This document shows positions 20,759 through 28,934 of a stretch of 64,000 nt of DNA, piece after piece. The notes under the pieces are model-generated. The model was not told where the DNA came from. It ran no database searches and saw only the letters and a list, made by a program, of their open reading frames with translations. The stretch's first letter is position 1; every line of letters begins with the position of its first letter. Source of the DNA: Mesorhizobium sp. C432A (GTDB taxonomy: Bacteria > Pseudomonadota > Alphaproteobacteria > Rhizobiales > Rhizobiaceae); contig NZ_CP100470.1 in assembly GCF_030323145.1 (NCBI RefSeq), forward strand, positions 2,025,001 through 2,089,000. The letters run 5' to 3'. A program made the position numbers and the translations under genes.

Positions 20759-22267
20759 TCACACGTGCTTGCGGCCGCCTGTCTCGCGGAACCAGCTGTC
20801 GGGGTAAGGATACCACCAGTCCTGGATCGCCGGTCTGTGGTCGATGATGACCATCTTGGAGCGTCGGAAGGCGTCGAGTCCCTGGCGTCCCAGCTCGCGG
20901 CCAAGGCCTGATGCCTTCCAGCCGCCGAAGGGCAAGGCGTCATTGTCGATCAGCGGGTTGTTGACCCAGACCATGCCGGCCTCGAGCCGCTCGGCCGCCT
21001 CATGCGCCTCGGCGAGGTCGGTGGTGAACACCGAGGCGCCGAGGCCGAACGGGCTGTCATTGGCAAGCCGGATCGCCTCGTCGAAATCCTTGACGCGGCA
21101 GATCGCGGCGACCGGTCCGAAACACTCTTCGCGCACGATCGCCATATCGGGGGTGACGCCGGTCAGGATCGTTGGCTCGTAGAACCAGCCAGTGTTGTGC
21201 GCCGGCGGAATGCGCCCGCCGGCAACGGCTATAGCGCCGTTGCTGACAGCATCATCGACCAGCCGCATCACTTTCGCCCGGGCGGCTTCGCTGACCAGCG
21301 GGCCGATCTCGGTCTTGTCCATGCCATTGCCGATGCGCAGCGCCCGCGTCTTCTCGGCGAACAGCTCGACGAAGCGATCGTGAACCGAGTCGACGACAAA
21401 GAAGCGTTCGGCCGAGGTGCAGACCTGGCCGGTCAGGTGGAAGGCGGCGGTGACGCTGCCGGCTGCCGCCACGTCGAGCGGCGCGTGCTCGCTGATGATC
21501 AGCGGATCGCTGCCGCCGGCTTCGATGACGCAAGGCTTCATGCGCTCGGCGCAGGCGACTGCCACGGCTTTGCCGGCGGCGACCGAGCCGGTGAAGGCGA
21601 CAGCGTGGGTGCGCTCGGAGGCGATCAGCGCCTGCGCGGTGGCGGCCGTGCCGGGCAGGCAGGAGACCAGCCCTTCGGGCAGCGAGCGGAACACGGTCAT
21701 GTAATCGAGTGTCGACAGCGTCGTGGCTTCGGCCGGCTTGATGATGCAGCCATTGCCGGCGGCAAGCGAGGCCGCAACGGTCCAGCACATCAGCAGGATC
21801 GGGAAGTTGTAAGGCATGATGTGCACGGAGACGCCATACGGCTCGTAGCGCGCATACTGGAACGACCCGGCCTGCGTCGTACCGGCGATCTTGCCGGCGT
21901 CGTCGCGCGCCATCTCGGCATAGTAGCGGAAGATCGGCGCGCAATTGGCGATCTCGCCGATTGCTTCGGGATAAGGCTTGCCCATCTCGCGCACCATCAG
22001 CTCTGCGCAGCGGGTGAAGTCCGCCGCCTCGATGGCGTTGGCGACCGCATGCAGATGCTTTGCCCGGCTCTTGGCATCGAGCTTCTTCCAGGCGGCTTGT
22101 GCCGTGGTTGCGGCACACAGCACCGCATCGACCTCACCGTCCGTTGCGGCGGAGATCGAGCCGACGGTCTCCAGCGTCGCCGGATCGATCACCGGTTTTG
22201 CCGTGCCGGTCATCGGCCGGTAGTCCGGATTGACGAAGAAAGCCGGCCGTTCAGCGGAGAATTGCAT
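20759..22267 (-). CDS. NAD(P)-dependent aldehyde dehydrogenase
   Basis: 502 residues, the standard ALDH superfamily length. Visible motifs: the cofactor loop FTGSVAAGKAVA, the general base Glu249 in CVIEAGGSDPLI, the nucleophile Cys283 in GQVCTSAERF, and ECFGPVAAI near the C-terminus. It oxidises an aldehyde to an acid. The context (gamma-glutamyl ligase, FAD amine oxidase, gamma-glutamyltransferase, polyamine-type transporter) suggests a gamma-glutamyl-aminoaldehyde, as PuuC handles in the putrescine pathway; this is inferred. It is the last gene of the minus-strand arm, after three cupin genes. Confidence 0.88.
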   Translation of the reverse strand: MQFSAERPAFFVNPDYRPMTGTAKPVIDPATLETVGSISAATDGEVDAVLCAATTAQAAWKKLDAKSRAKHLHAVANAIEAADFTRCAELMVREMGKPYPEAIGEIANCAPIFRYYAEMARDDAGKIAGTTQAGSFQYARYEPYGVSVHIMPYNFPILLMCWTVAASLAAGNGCIIKPAEATTLSTLDYMTVFRSLPEGLVSCLPGTAATAQALIASERTHAVAFTGSVAAGKAVAVACAERMKPCVIEAGGSDPLIISEHAPLDVAAAGSVTAAFHLTGQVCTSAERFFVVDSVHDRFVELFAEKTRALRIGNGMDKTEIGPLVSEAARAKVMRLVDDAVSNGAIAVAGGRIPPAHNTGWFYEPTILTGVTPDMAIVREECFGPVAAICRVKDFDEAIRLANDSPFGLGASVFTTDLAEAHEAAERLEAGMVWVNNPLIDNDALPFGGWKASGLGRELGRQGLDAFRRSKMVIIDHRPAIQDWWYPYPDSWFRETGGRKHV

Positions 22268-22287
22268 GGTCGTCCTTTCAGGTCCGC

Positions 22288-22632
22288 TCAGCGGATCATG
22301 TAGACCTTCTTGATGGTCTCATGGACGGTGCAGACGCCTTTCCAATTCTGAGGAAAGAACGCCGCCGTGTCCGGCTCGATCTGGATGACCTCGCCCGATT
22401 CGTGCACATAGGTGCAGCGGCCCTCGAGGAAGTGGCAGAACTCGTCGCGGGTGACATGGCAGTGCCATTTGCCGGGGGTGCAGACCCACAGGCCGCATTC
22501 CGAACGGCCCTCCGGCCCCTTGTAGAGCAGCTTGCCCGAGGTGTGGGACACGCCCTCGATCATGGTCGGGATGACGCCCCAGTCGACGAGGTCGGTGATG
22601 GCAAGCGGGGATTGCATGATGGGCGTGGTCAT
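22288..22632 (-). CDS. Cupin domain protein (DUF861-like), copy A
   Basis: 114-residue single-domain cupin: the core CGLWVCTPGKWHCHVTRDEFCHFLEGRCTY (shown here only as the family motif region, about residues 46-75) and the second motif FFPQNWKGVCTVHETIKKVY. It resembles the Cupin_3/DUF861 group (EutQ and ureidoglycine-aminohydrolase relatives). The start at 22632 has AAAGGA upstream. It is one of three tandem paralogues; the spacing to copy B is 23 bases. No enzymatic activity can be assigned. A role in handling an amine or ammonia-derived intermediate would fit the context but is speculative. Confidence 0.82.
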   Translation of the reverse strand: MTTPIMQSPLAITDLVDWGVIPTMIEGVSHTSGKLLYKGPEGRSECGLWVCTPGKWHCHVTRDEFCHFLEGRCTYVHESGEVIQIEPDTAAFFPQNWKGVCTVHETIKKVYMIR

Positions 22633-22655
22633 GGCGATTTCCTTTAAAAAAGTGC

Positions 22656-22997
22656 TCAGCGGCACATGAAGGCCTTGGTCAGTGTTTGCGTGATGGTGGA
22701 GGTGCCGGCCCAGCCGGCGGGGAAGAACACCAGCATGCCGGCCTCGACCGGGATCTCTTCGCCATTCTCGCGGACATAGGTCCCGCGGCCCGACAGGAAA
22801 TGGCAGAACTCGTCGGCGGCAAAGGTAACCTTGCGGCTGCCTGGCGTGCACGACCACAGGCCGCATTCGCTTGAGCCGTCCGGGTTCTGCGAGAGGATCC
22901 TGCCCGAGGCGCGCGGCGAGCCGGCAAGCGTGTTGCTGCCCCCGCCCCAGTCCTCCAGTTTCACGGTCGAGGCCTTTGGCCAGTGCGGTGTCGGCAT
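22656..22997 (-). CDS. Cupin domain protein (DUF861-like), copy B
   Basis: 113 residues, paralogue of copies A and C. Shared pattern: an EDWGGG-like N-terminal motif, SGRILSQNPDGSSECGLWSC, then FAADEFCHFLSGRGTYVREN and VFFPAGWAGTSTITQTLTKAF. In this copy the late HET motif of A and C reads ITQ, so one potential ligand or contact is changed. GGAG lies about 12 bases before the ATG. Co-transcribed with copies A and C. Confidence 0.82.
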   Translation of the reverse strand: MPTPHWPKASTVKLEDWGGGSNTLAGSPRASGRILSQNPDGSSECGLWSCTPGSRKVTFAADEFCHFLSGRGTYVRENGEEIPVEAGMLVFFPAGWAGTSTITQTLTKAFMCR

Positions 22998-23018
22998 ATT
23001 GGGAAGCTCCGTTGCTGT

Positions 23019-23369
23019 TCAAGCCAGCATGTAGACGTTGCGCATGGTCTCATGCACGGTGCATTCGCCTGTCCAGCCGGCAGGGAACATGACCACGGTC
23101 CCGGCTGCGACTTCTACCACCTCCCCGGCATCCGACCGGTACGTCGCGCGGCCGGCGACGAAATGGCACAATTCGTCGCGCGGAATCGAGAGCCGCCAGC
23201 GGCCGGGCGTGCAGACCCAGATGCCGGATTCCGGCTGGTTGTTGGGTCCTTTGTGGACAAGCCTGCCGGTCGAGTGCGACGCGCCGTCCAGCGCGTCGGA
23301 CTGGGCGCCCCAGTCGACGAGGTCGGTGCGGGTGGAGGCTTGGTAGAGGTGTGGGGCGGAGGAGGTCAC
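23019..23369 (-). CDS. Cupin domain protein (DUF861-like), copy C
   Basis: 116 residues, first of the cupin triplet. Motifs: DLVDWGAQ, STGRLVHKGP, ESGIWVCTPGRWRLSIPRDE, LCHFVAGRATY and MFPAGWTGECTVHETMRNVY. The GTG start overlaps the stop of the glycosyltransferase gene (GTGA), which indicates translational coupling with that gene. Same possible roles as copies A and B. Confidence 0.82.
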   Translation of the reverse strand: MTSSAPHLYQASTRTDLVDWGAQSDALDGASHSTGRLVHKGPNNQPESGIWVCTPGRWRLSIPRDELCHFVAGRATYRSDAGEVVEVAAGTVVMFPAGWTGECTVHETMRNVYMLA

Positions 23370-24640
23370 AGCAGCGCCTCCAGCAGCCCGGCTGCCTTCT
23401 CAGGCCCGTTCTGGGCCTGCATCTGCGCCGAGGTCTTCGCCAGCCTGATCTTCATCTTGGTGTCAGTCAGGCAGGCTTCGATCCTGCTGATCAGCTGGGC
23501 GTCGCTCCAGTCGTAGCGCGGCATACCGAAGCCGTGGCCGGTTTCCTGGACGCGGGTGGCGTTGTCGTGGCCGTCCCAGACATAGGGCATGATGATGGCC
23601 GGCTTGCCGAAATAGAGGCACTCTGTGAACGAGTTGTTGCCGCCATGGTGGATGACCGCATCGACTTGCGGAATGACCGAAGGCTGCGGAAACCAGCTCT
23701 CCACGATGACGTTGCCCGGCACATCCGTGTACTGGTCCTTGTAGCCGCCGACATTGACCAGCGCGCGGTAACGGGTCTTGCCCAGTGTTGTGATGATGCG
23801 CTTCAACAAATCGACATCGCCGGCGCCGAGGCTGCCGAAGGAGACATAGAGCAGCGGCCCGTCATTGTTCTCGGCGAAGGTCGGCACGGCGTATGGCTTT
23901 TCCTGCCGCACGCAGCCTTCGAGATACTGGAATTTCGTCGTATCAAGCGGATGGCGGCGTTTGAACTTTGCCGCTTCGGGATAGAGCAGGAGATTGAGAT
24001 AGGGCGAGGCCTCGAAGAACTGACCGACCGGGTATGGCGCTTCATTGTTTGCGGTGAGGAAGGCGTTGAAGTCGTCGTGGATCGGCTTGATCACCGCATT
24101 GAAATGATCGCGATAGCGCTGGTGGCCGACATGGTCGTTCTCGCCGCAACCGGAGAGATGCGGCGGGATGTCCTCATCCTCGATCTCGTTTTCCGAGCAG
24201 GAGATGACGCGCACCCAAGGCTTGCCGAACTGTTTGATGGCCGGAAACAGGATCACATTGTCGACGCAAATGACATCAGGCTTGATGGCGGCCAGGACTC
24301 GCGGCAAATCCTTCTGCGCCCATTTGGCGCTGTCGACGATCGCGGTCCAGCAATCCTTCACGTAATTGTCGACCTGATCGTAGGGCGATTTGCGGAAGTT
24401 CGGGATGTGGCCGTTGATGAAGTCTTCCCAGAATTTCGCCATCTGCTCGGGCGGCATCGGCTCCGACAGGTTCACCGGATGCGCTTCGAAGCCGTAACCC
24501 TTGTAGACATCGACAAAGCCGGGGTCGGACAGGAACACTGCCTTATGGCCGCGCGCCTCGACGGCTTGCGCGATGCCGACCGAATTGAGCGCCGGGCCGT
24601 AGGCCGCTTCGGGAAAAAACGCGATCGTCTTCTGCGCCAT
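23366..24640 (-). CDS. GT1-like glycosyltransferase (first of two)
   Basis: 424 residues with a GT-B architecture. The C-terminal nucleotide-sugar motif is HHGGNNSFTECLYFGKPAII followed by MPYVWDGHDNA, a variant of the GT1 HGGxNS...P...DQ..NA signature with His replacing Gln in the D-Q pair. VSFGSLGAG marks the start of the C-domain. No signal peptide or membrane segments, so it acts in the cytosol, presumably on a small molecule. It is a paralogue of 29884-31161, the same length, on the other arm. Start at ATG 24640 (TTG at 24643 also possible), with GGAGAG upstream. The acceptor is unknown. Confidence 0.82.
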   Translation of the reverse strand: MAQKTIAFFPEAAYGPALNSVGIAQAVEARGHKAVFLSDPGFVDVYKGYGFEAHPVNLSEPMPPEQMAKFWEDFINGHIPNFRKSPYDQVDNYVKDCWTAIVDSAKWAQKDLPRVLAAIKPDVICVDNVILFPAIKQFGKPWVRVISCSENEIEDEDIPPHLSGCGENDHVGHQRYRDHFNAVIKPIHDDFNAFLTANNEAPYPVGQFFEASPYLNLLLYPEAAKFKRRHPLDTTKFQYLEGCVRQEKPYAVPTFAENNDGPLLYVSFGSLGAGDVDLLKRIITTLGKTRYRALVNVGGYKDQYTDVPGNVIVESWFPQPSVIPQVDAVIHHGGNNSFTECLYFGKPAIIMPYVWDGHDNATRVQETGHGFGMPRYDWSDAQLISRIEACLTDTKMKIRLAKTSAQMQAQNGPEKAAGLLEALL

Positions 24641-24649
24641 CAAGCTCTC

Positions 24650-25723
24650 CTATTCCTGAAAAATTCTGACATCGGCGGCGTCCCAGCCGAGTTCGACCTG
24701 ATCGCCCGACGAGACCGGCCGGCGGTCGGCGGCATCGGCGGTGACGCGCACCAGAAATGGTTTTGGCGACAGAGGCGTGCGGACATGCAGCTGCAGGTCG
24801 AGCCCGTGATAGGCCAGCGCCTCAACCGTGCCGGCGGTGCGGTTGGCGGTCTCGGCTGACGGGAACAGCCGGATGCGCTCGGGTCGCACCGAAGCGACAG
24901 CGGAAGCGCCGGGTGTGAGCTTGGCGGGAACCTTGCCGGTGATGCGCGCGCCGTTCGCGGCGATCACGCCATCCGCAGACACCTTGCCCGGTACGAAATT
25001 CATCACGCCGATGAAGTCGGCGACGAAACGGTCGGCGGGATGCTCGTAGATCGCATGCGGCGCGTCGCATTGCAGCAACTGGCCGTCCTTGAGCACCGCC
25101 ATGCGGTCGGCCATGACGAGTGACTCTTCCTGGTCGTGGGTGACGATGACGAAGGTGATGCCGACTTCGTGCTGCAGGCGCTTCAGCTCCAACTGCATGG
25201 CGCCGCGCAGTTTCTTGTCGAGCGCCCCGAGCGGTTCGTCGAGCAGCAGCAACCGAGGCCGTTTGACCAGCGCGCGGGCGAGCGCGACGCGCTGCTTCTG
25301 GCCACCCGACAATTGCTCAGGCTTACGGTCGGCGAAGGGGACAAGCTCGGTGGTGGCCAGAATGGCCTCGACGCGGGAACGGATTTCAGCTTTCGGCAAG
25401 CGCTCCATCTCCAACCCGTAGGAGACATTGGCGCGCACGCTCATATGCGGGAACAGCGCGTAGGACTGGAACATCAGATTGACCGGCCGCTTGTTGGGCG
25501 GGGTCCGGGCGATGTCCTTGCCATCGAGCAGTATGCGGCCGTCGGTTGGCGTCTCGAAGCCGGCCAGCATGCGCAGCAGCGTGGTCTTGCCGCAGCCGGA
25601 GGGTCCAAGCAGCGCGAAGAACTCGTTTTCGCGGATGTCGAGCGAGATGCCGTCGACGGCGGTGACCCGGCCGAACTTCTTCGAAACGTTATCAATGGCC
25701 AGCAGCGTGCGCGGTTCGCTCAT
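24650..25723 (-). CDS. ABC transporter ATPase, PotA-like (polyamine type)
   Basis: 357 residues. Walker A GPSGCGKTT, Q-loop FQSYALFPHM, signature LSGGQKQRVA, Walker B LLLLDEP, D-loop GALD and switch His in IVTHDQEE are all intact. The C-terminal third is a TOBE-type regulatory domain (ASVRPERIRL), as in PotA/FbpC/CysA ATPases. It energises import with the permeases at 25720-26511 and 26698-27573. Its ATG overlaps the permease stop (ATGA). The long open frame continuing upstream to 26527 is an out-of-register reading of the permease gene. Confidence 0.92.
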   Translation of the reverse strand: MSEPRTLLAIDNVSKKFGRVTAVDGISLDIRENEFFALLGPSGCGKTTLLRMLAGFETPTDGRILLDGKDIARTPPNKRPVNLMFQSYALFPHMSVRANVSYGLEMERLPKAEIRSRVEAILATTELVPFADRKPEQLSGGQKQRVALARALVKRPRLLLLDEPLGALDKKLRGAMQLELKRLQHEVGITFVIVTHDQEESLVMADRMAVLKDGQLLQCDAPHAIYEHPADRFVADFIGVMNFVPGKVSADGVIAANGARITGKVPAKLTPGASAVASVRPERIRLFPSAETANRTAGTVEALAYHGLDLQLHVRTPLSPKPFLVRVTADAADRRPVSSGDQVELGWDAADVRIFQE

Positions 25724-26511
25724 TGGCCGATGATCCCACGGTTGAGCCGCTGCGACAGGGTCAGCGCGGTGATGGATACCGCCATGACGATCGTCGCCAG
25801 CGCGTTGATCTCCGGCGTGATGCCGAAGCGGATCATGGCGTAGATCTGCATCGGCAGCGTCGTCGAGGCGCGGCCGGCACCGGCGGTGAAGAAGGCGATG
25901 ATGAACTCGTCGACCGAGAGCGTGAAGGCAAGCAGAGCGCCGGCGACCACTGCCGGCGCGATGACCGGCAATGTCACACGCCGGAAGGTGGTCAGAGCCG
26001 AGGCGCCGAGGTCGGCGGAGGCCTCGACGATCGACCAGTCGAAACTCTTTAGCCTTGCGCGCACCACCGAGCAGACGAAGGCGAGGTTGAAGACGACATG
26101 GGCGAGGATGATGGTGTGCAGGCCCATGGTCAGGTTTAGCATGGAGAAGAACGACAGCAGAGCGATCGCCAGGACGATGTCGGGGATGATCATCGGTGCG
26201 AAGATCAGCGCCTCGAGACCCCTGCCGTATTGCCGGCGCATCTCGATGCCGATGGCCAGCAGCGTGCCGAGCAGCGTGGCGATGGCCGTGGAGACCAACG
26301 CCACGATCAGCGTGTTGAGCGCAGCGGAAAGGATTGCGGAATTGCCGGCCAGCGAGGCATACCATTTCAGCGAAAAGCCCGACCATGCCGTCGGCAATCC
26401 GCCTTCGTTGAAGGACAGCGCCACCAGCACGGCGATCGGGATGTAGAGGAAGGCGAAGACGAGGGTGAGGATCGTCCGCATGCCGAGCGTACGGGTGAAG
26501 GAATGGGTCAT
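25720..26511 (-). CDS. ABC transporter permease, PotC-like
   Basis: 263 residues, six predicted membrane segments, and the EAA loop VEASADLGASALTTFRRVTL that contacts the ATPase. The order ATPase-permease-permease-binding protein and the sequence type match spermidine/putrescine importers. Start at 26511 is supported by GGAGG six bases upstream; a longer reading to 26538 lacks that support. It is separated from the second permease gene by 186 bases holding a palindromic repeat. Confidence 0.9.
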   Translation of the reverse strand: MTHSFTRTLGMRTILTLVFAFLYIPIAVLVALSFNEGGLPTAWSGFSLKWYASLAGNSAILSAALNTLIVALVSTAIATLLGTLLAIGIEMRRQYGRGLEALIFAPMIIPDIVLAIALLSFFSMLNLTMGLHTIILAHVVFNLAFVCSVVRARLKSFDWSIVEASADLGASALTTFRRVTLPVIAPAVVAGALLAFTLSVDEFIIAFFTAGAGRASTTLPMQIYAMIRFGITPEINALATIVMAVSITALTLSQRLNRGIIGQ

Positions 26512-26552
26512 CGCCGGCCTCCGACAATTGGAGGGCAAGCGAACGACCAGAG

Positions 26553-26680
26553 TCCTTCTCCCTGTTCGCGGGTAGAAGCTACCGGCAGGCAGACGGGGGG
26601 CAGCGTTGAGCGTCGCAAAGGTTGACGCCGCCCCTCATCCGCCCCTTCGGGGCACCTTCTCCCGGTGAACGGGGAGAAGG
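26553..26680. repeat. Rhizobial intergenic palindromic repeat (RIME-like)
   Basis: Between the two permease genes. Right arm: CCTCATCCGCCCCTTCGGGG then a hairpin CCTTCTCCC...GGGGAGAAGG (26655-26680). Left arm: a degraded inverted hairpin CCTTCTCCC...GGGTAGAAG (26553-26577). The arms match the element at 52718-52869 (CACCTTCTCCCC-type core). Such mosaic repeats are common between genes in Rhizobiales. It may affect mRNA stability within the operon. Confidence 0.65.
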
Positions 26681-26697
26681 CAAGAATTGCGCGGCGC

Positions 26698-27573
26698 TCA
26701 GCCATAGGCGTCACCCCTTGCCTCAGCCGCACGCCCCGCGGCGCGGTCGGCGGCGAGCGCCTGCGCCATAAGCACCAGAAGCATGATGGCGATCAGCGCC
26801 ATCGCCAATGCCGCGCCAAACGGCCAGTCATTGGCGGTCAGGAACTGGTCGTAGACGAGGTTGCCGATCATCTGGAAGCGGCCGCCGCCAAGCAGCGCCG
26901 GGGTGACGAAATTGCCGATCGACAGCACAAAGACGAAGACAGCACCCGCAGCGATGCCGGGCACGGTCAGCGGCAGGATGACACGTCGGAAGGTGGTGGC
27001 AGCGGAGGCGCCGAGATCGCGTGAGGCCTCGGCCAGTTCCGGGTTGAGGCGTGACAGCGGCGCGTAGCAGGCGAGGATGACGAAGGGCAGATAGTTGTAG
27101 ACGAGGCCTGCGATGACCGAGCCTTCGGTATAGAGCATCGAGGGCGGTTCGCCGGTGTAGCCGAACCAGCGCAAGAGCTGGGTGATCAGGCCTTCGCGGT
27201 TCAGCAGCACGATCCAGGCATAGGTGCGGATCAGGTAGTTGGACCAGAACGGCAGCACGGCGAAAAACAGGAACACCGGCTGCCACCGGCGCGGGGCGGC
27301 CGCGATCGCATAGGCGGCGGCATAGCCGATCACGACTGCGATGAGCGTCGCGGTACCGGCGATACGTGCTGAGTTGAGGAAGATGCCGGCATAGAGCGGG
27401 TCGAAGACCAGCCCGAAATTCCCCAGCGTGAAGGTGTAGTCGATGCCGCCATAGACGCCGCGCCGGAAGAAGGCGAGCGCCAGCACCAGGGCGCATGGGA
27501 TAACCATCAGCGCGGTCAGCCAGACCAGCGCCGGGGCCATCAGCAGAGAGGAACGAAGTCGGGTCTGGGACAA
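26698..27573 (-). CDS. ABC transporter permease, PotB-like
   Basis: 291 residues with six likely membrane segments and the EAA loop LAEASRDLGASAATTFRRVI. FWSNYLIRTYAWIVLL is characteristic of PotB-type permeases. It pairs with the PotC-like permease to form the channel. Located 61 bases downstream of the binding-protein stop, after a stem-loop. Confidence 0.9.
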   Translation of the reverse strand: MSQTRLRSSLLMAPALVWLTALMVIPCALVLALAFFRRGVYGGIDYTFTLGNFGLVFDPLYAGIFLNSARIAGTATLIAVVIGYAAAYAIAAAPRRWQPVFLFFAVLPFWSNYLIRTYAWIVLLNREGLITQLLRWFGYTGEPPSMLYTEGSVIAGLVYNYLPFVILACYAPLSRLNPELAEASRDLGASAATTFRRVILPLTVPGIAAGAVFVFVLSIGNFVTPALLGGGRFQMIGNLVYDQFLTANDWPFGAALAMALIAIMLLVLMAQALAADRAAGRAAEARGDAYG

Positions 27574-27592
27574 TTTCTCGGGTACCGCTCAG

Positions 27593-27618
27593 GGCCGGCG
27601 GCAGAAGTGCTGCCGGCC
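27593..27618 (-). terminator. Stem-loop following the PotD-like gene
   Basis: 11-bp stem GGCCGGCGGCA / TGCTGCCGGCC (one G-T wobble) with GAAG loop, between the binding-protein stop and the permease start. No T-run, so more likely an mRNA-stabilising or attenuating hairpin than a full terminator. Confidence 0.6.
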
Positions 27619-27634
27619 GTGAAGTCTGCGCCGC

Positions 27635-28699
27635 TTACTGCGCGGCCTTGATCTCGCTGACGATCTTGGAATAGTCGCGCTGGGCTTCGCCGACGTCACG
27701 CAACTGCTCGAACTTGACGAGATCGGCCACCGGCATCGCCATGTTGGGGAATTTGGCCAGGAAGTCGGCCGGCAGGCTTTCCATCGCCGGCTTGTTCGGC
27801 ACCTTGTAGTCGATGTTCTGCGCCGCCCAGGCGTGGTTCTTGGCGTCGAGCATGAAGTTGATGAACTTGAAGGCGTCGTCCTTGTGCTCGGACGCCTTCA
27901 TCACCACCATCGTGTCGACCCACAGGTCCGAACCTTCTTTAGGGATGACGTATTTGATCTCCGGCTTGTCGGCGATGCCGTAATTGCACCAGCCGTCCCA
28001 GGCCTGCACCATCAGCGCCTCGCCGGAAACCAGCTTGGAATAGAAGGTGGTGTCGTCATAGGCGAGCAGGGTCTTCTTGGCGGAGATCAAGAGGTCCTTG
28101 ACCTCGGCCATCTTGGCCGGGTCGGTCTCGTTGACCGAATAGCCCTTGTCGAGCTGCCCGGCGGCCAGCAGCCAGCGATCGGTCGCCAGCATGGTGGTCT
28201 TGCCCTTCATCTCGTCGGAAGGGGCGAGCAGGTCGCTCCAGCTCGTGGGCGCCGTCTTGACAAGGTCAGAGCGGTAGCAGAGGCCCGTCGTGCCCCAGGT
28301 GTAAGGCACGGAGAAAGCGTTGCCGGCATCGTGCGGCAGCTTGGTCGCTTCGGGATAGAGGTTGGCGAGGTTGGGGATCTTGGCATGGTCGATCGGCTCG
28401 GTCAGGCCAAGCTTGTTTAATACTTCGGCGAAGGGCGAGGAGACGAAGACCACGTCATAGCCCTTGCCGCCGGCGGCAATCAGCTTGCCCATGATCTCTT
28501 CATTGGTGGCGTGCACCACCACTTCGCCGGCAATGCCGGTGGCGGTCTTGAAAGCGGCCATGGCGTCGGGTGCCATGTACCCATCCCAGTTCGAAATAAC
28601 GAGGTCGGCTGCGGCGGCCGGCCCCGAGAGCGTCAGGGCGAGACCGAGAGCGATTGAGGATGTATTGAGCGCACGGCGCCGCAGGCTGGTAGCGGTCAT
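27635..28699 (-). CDS. Periplasmic substrate-binding protein, PotD-like
   Basis: 354 residues. Signal peptide TSSIALGLALTLSGPAAAA, cleavage near residue 30, then the extracellular solute-binding fold with LVISNWDGYMAPD at the mature N-terminus and GTTGLCYRSDLV in the hinge region, like spermidine/putrescine binding proteins. Specificity cannot be read directly; a cationic amine is likely. Start at ATG 28699 with GGGAG upstream; the open frame runs on to 29077 without support. First gene of the minus-strand arm, divergent from the GntR gene. Confidence 0.9.
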   Translation of the reverse strand: MTATSLRRRALNTSSIALGLALTLSGPAAAADLVISNWDGYMAPDAMAAFKTATGIAGEVVVHATNEEIMGKLIAAGGKGYDVVFVSSPFAEVLNKLGLTEPIDHAKIPNLANLYPEATKLPHDAGNAFSVPYTWGTTGLCYRSDLVKTAPTSWSDLLAPSDEMKGKTTMLATDRWLLAAGQLDKGYSVNETDPAKMAEVKDLLISAKKTLLAYDDTTFYSKLVSGEALMVQAWDGWCNYGIADKPEIKYVIPKEGSDLWVDTMVVMKASEHKDDAFKFINFMLDAKNHAWAAQNIDYKVPNKPAMESLPADFLAKFPNMAMPVADLVKFEQLRDVGEAQRDYSKIVSEIKAAQ

Positions 28700-28809
28700 G
28701 GCAGTCTCCCATTCGGTTTGATCGTCGAAATCATTTGCCGGACCAAGGCCGGCGACGCGCGCGCCTGCCTCGATCCTGTTCCCTCGGTCTTTTCTCGCCG
28801 ATTGTGCCG

Positions 28810-28839
28810 ACAGTACTATTGCAGAAAAAAGTACGTCAA
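28810..28839 (-). promoter_or_regulatory. Possible sigma-70-type promoter of the transporter arm
   Basis: On the minus strand TTGACG (28834-28839), an 18-base spacer, then TACTGT (28810-28815), about 105 bases before the PotD-like ATG. It overlaps an AGTACT palindrome and a second GTAC (28812-28834), which could be part of an operator for the adjacent GntR protein. Sequence match only. Confidence 0.4.
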
Positions 28840-28934
28840 TCCATAATCTGTCAACCGACGGAGGAATTTGGCCGATTGTCCCTGTTCCGGCGATCAGCCA
28901 GACCAATGCGCCACATTCGCATTCGAGAAAAGTC

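Noticed and set aside
25720..26527. N-terminal fusion of the PotA-like ATPase to an upstream domain (625-residue frame)
   Set aside because: The extension is the permease gene read in the wrong frame; the ATPase ATG at 25723 overlaps the permease stop in normal ATGA coupling.
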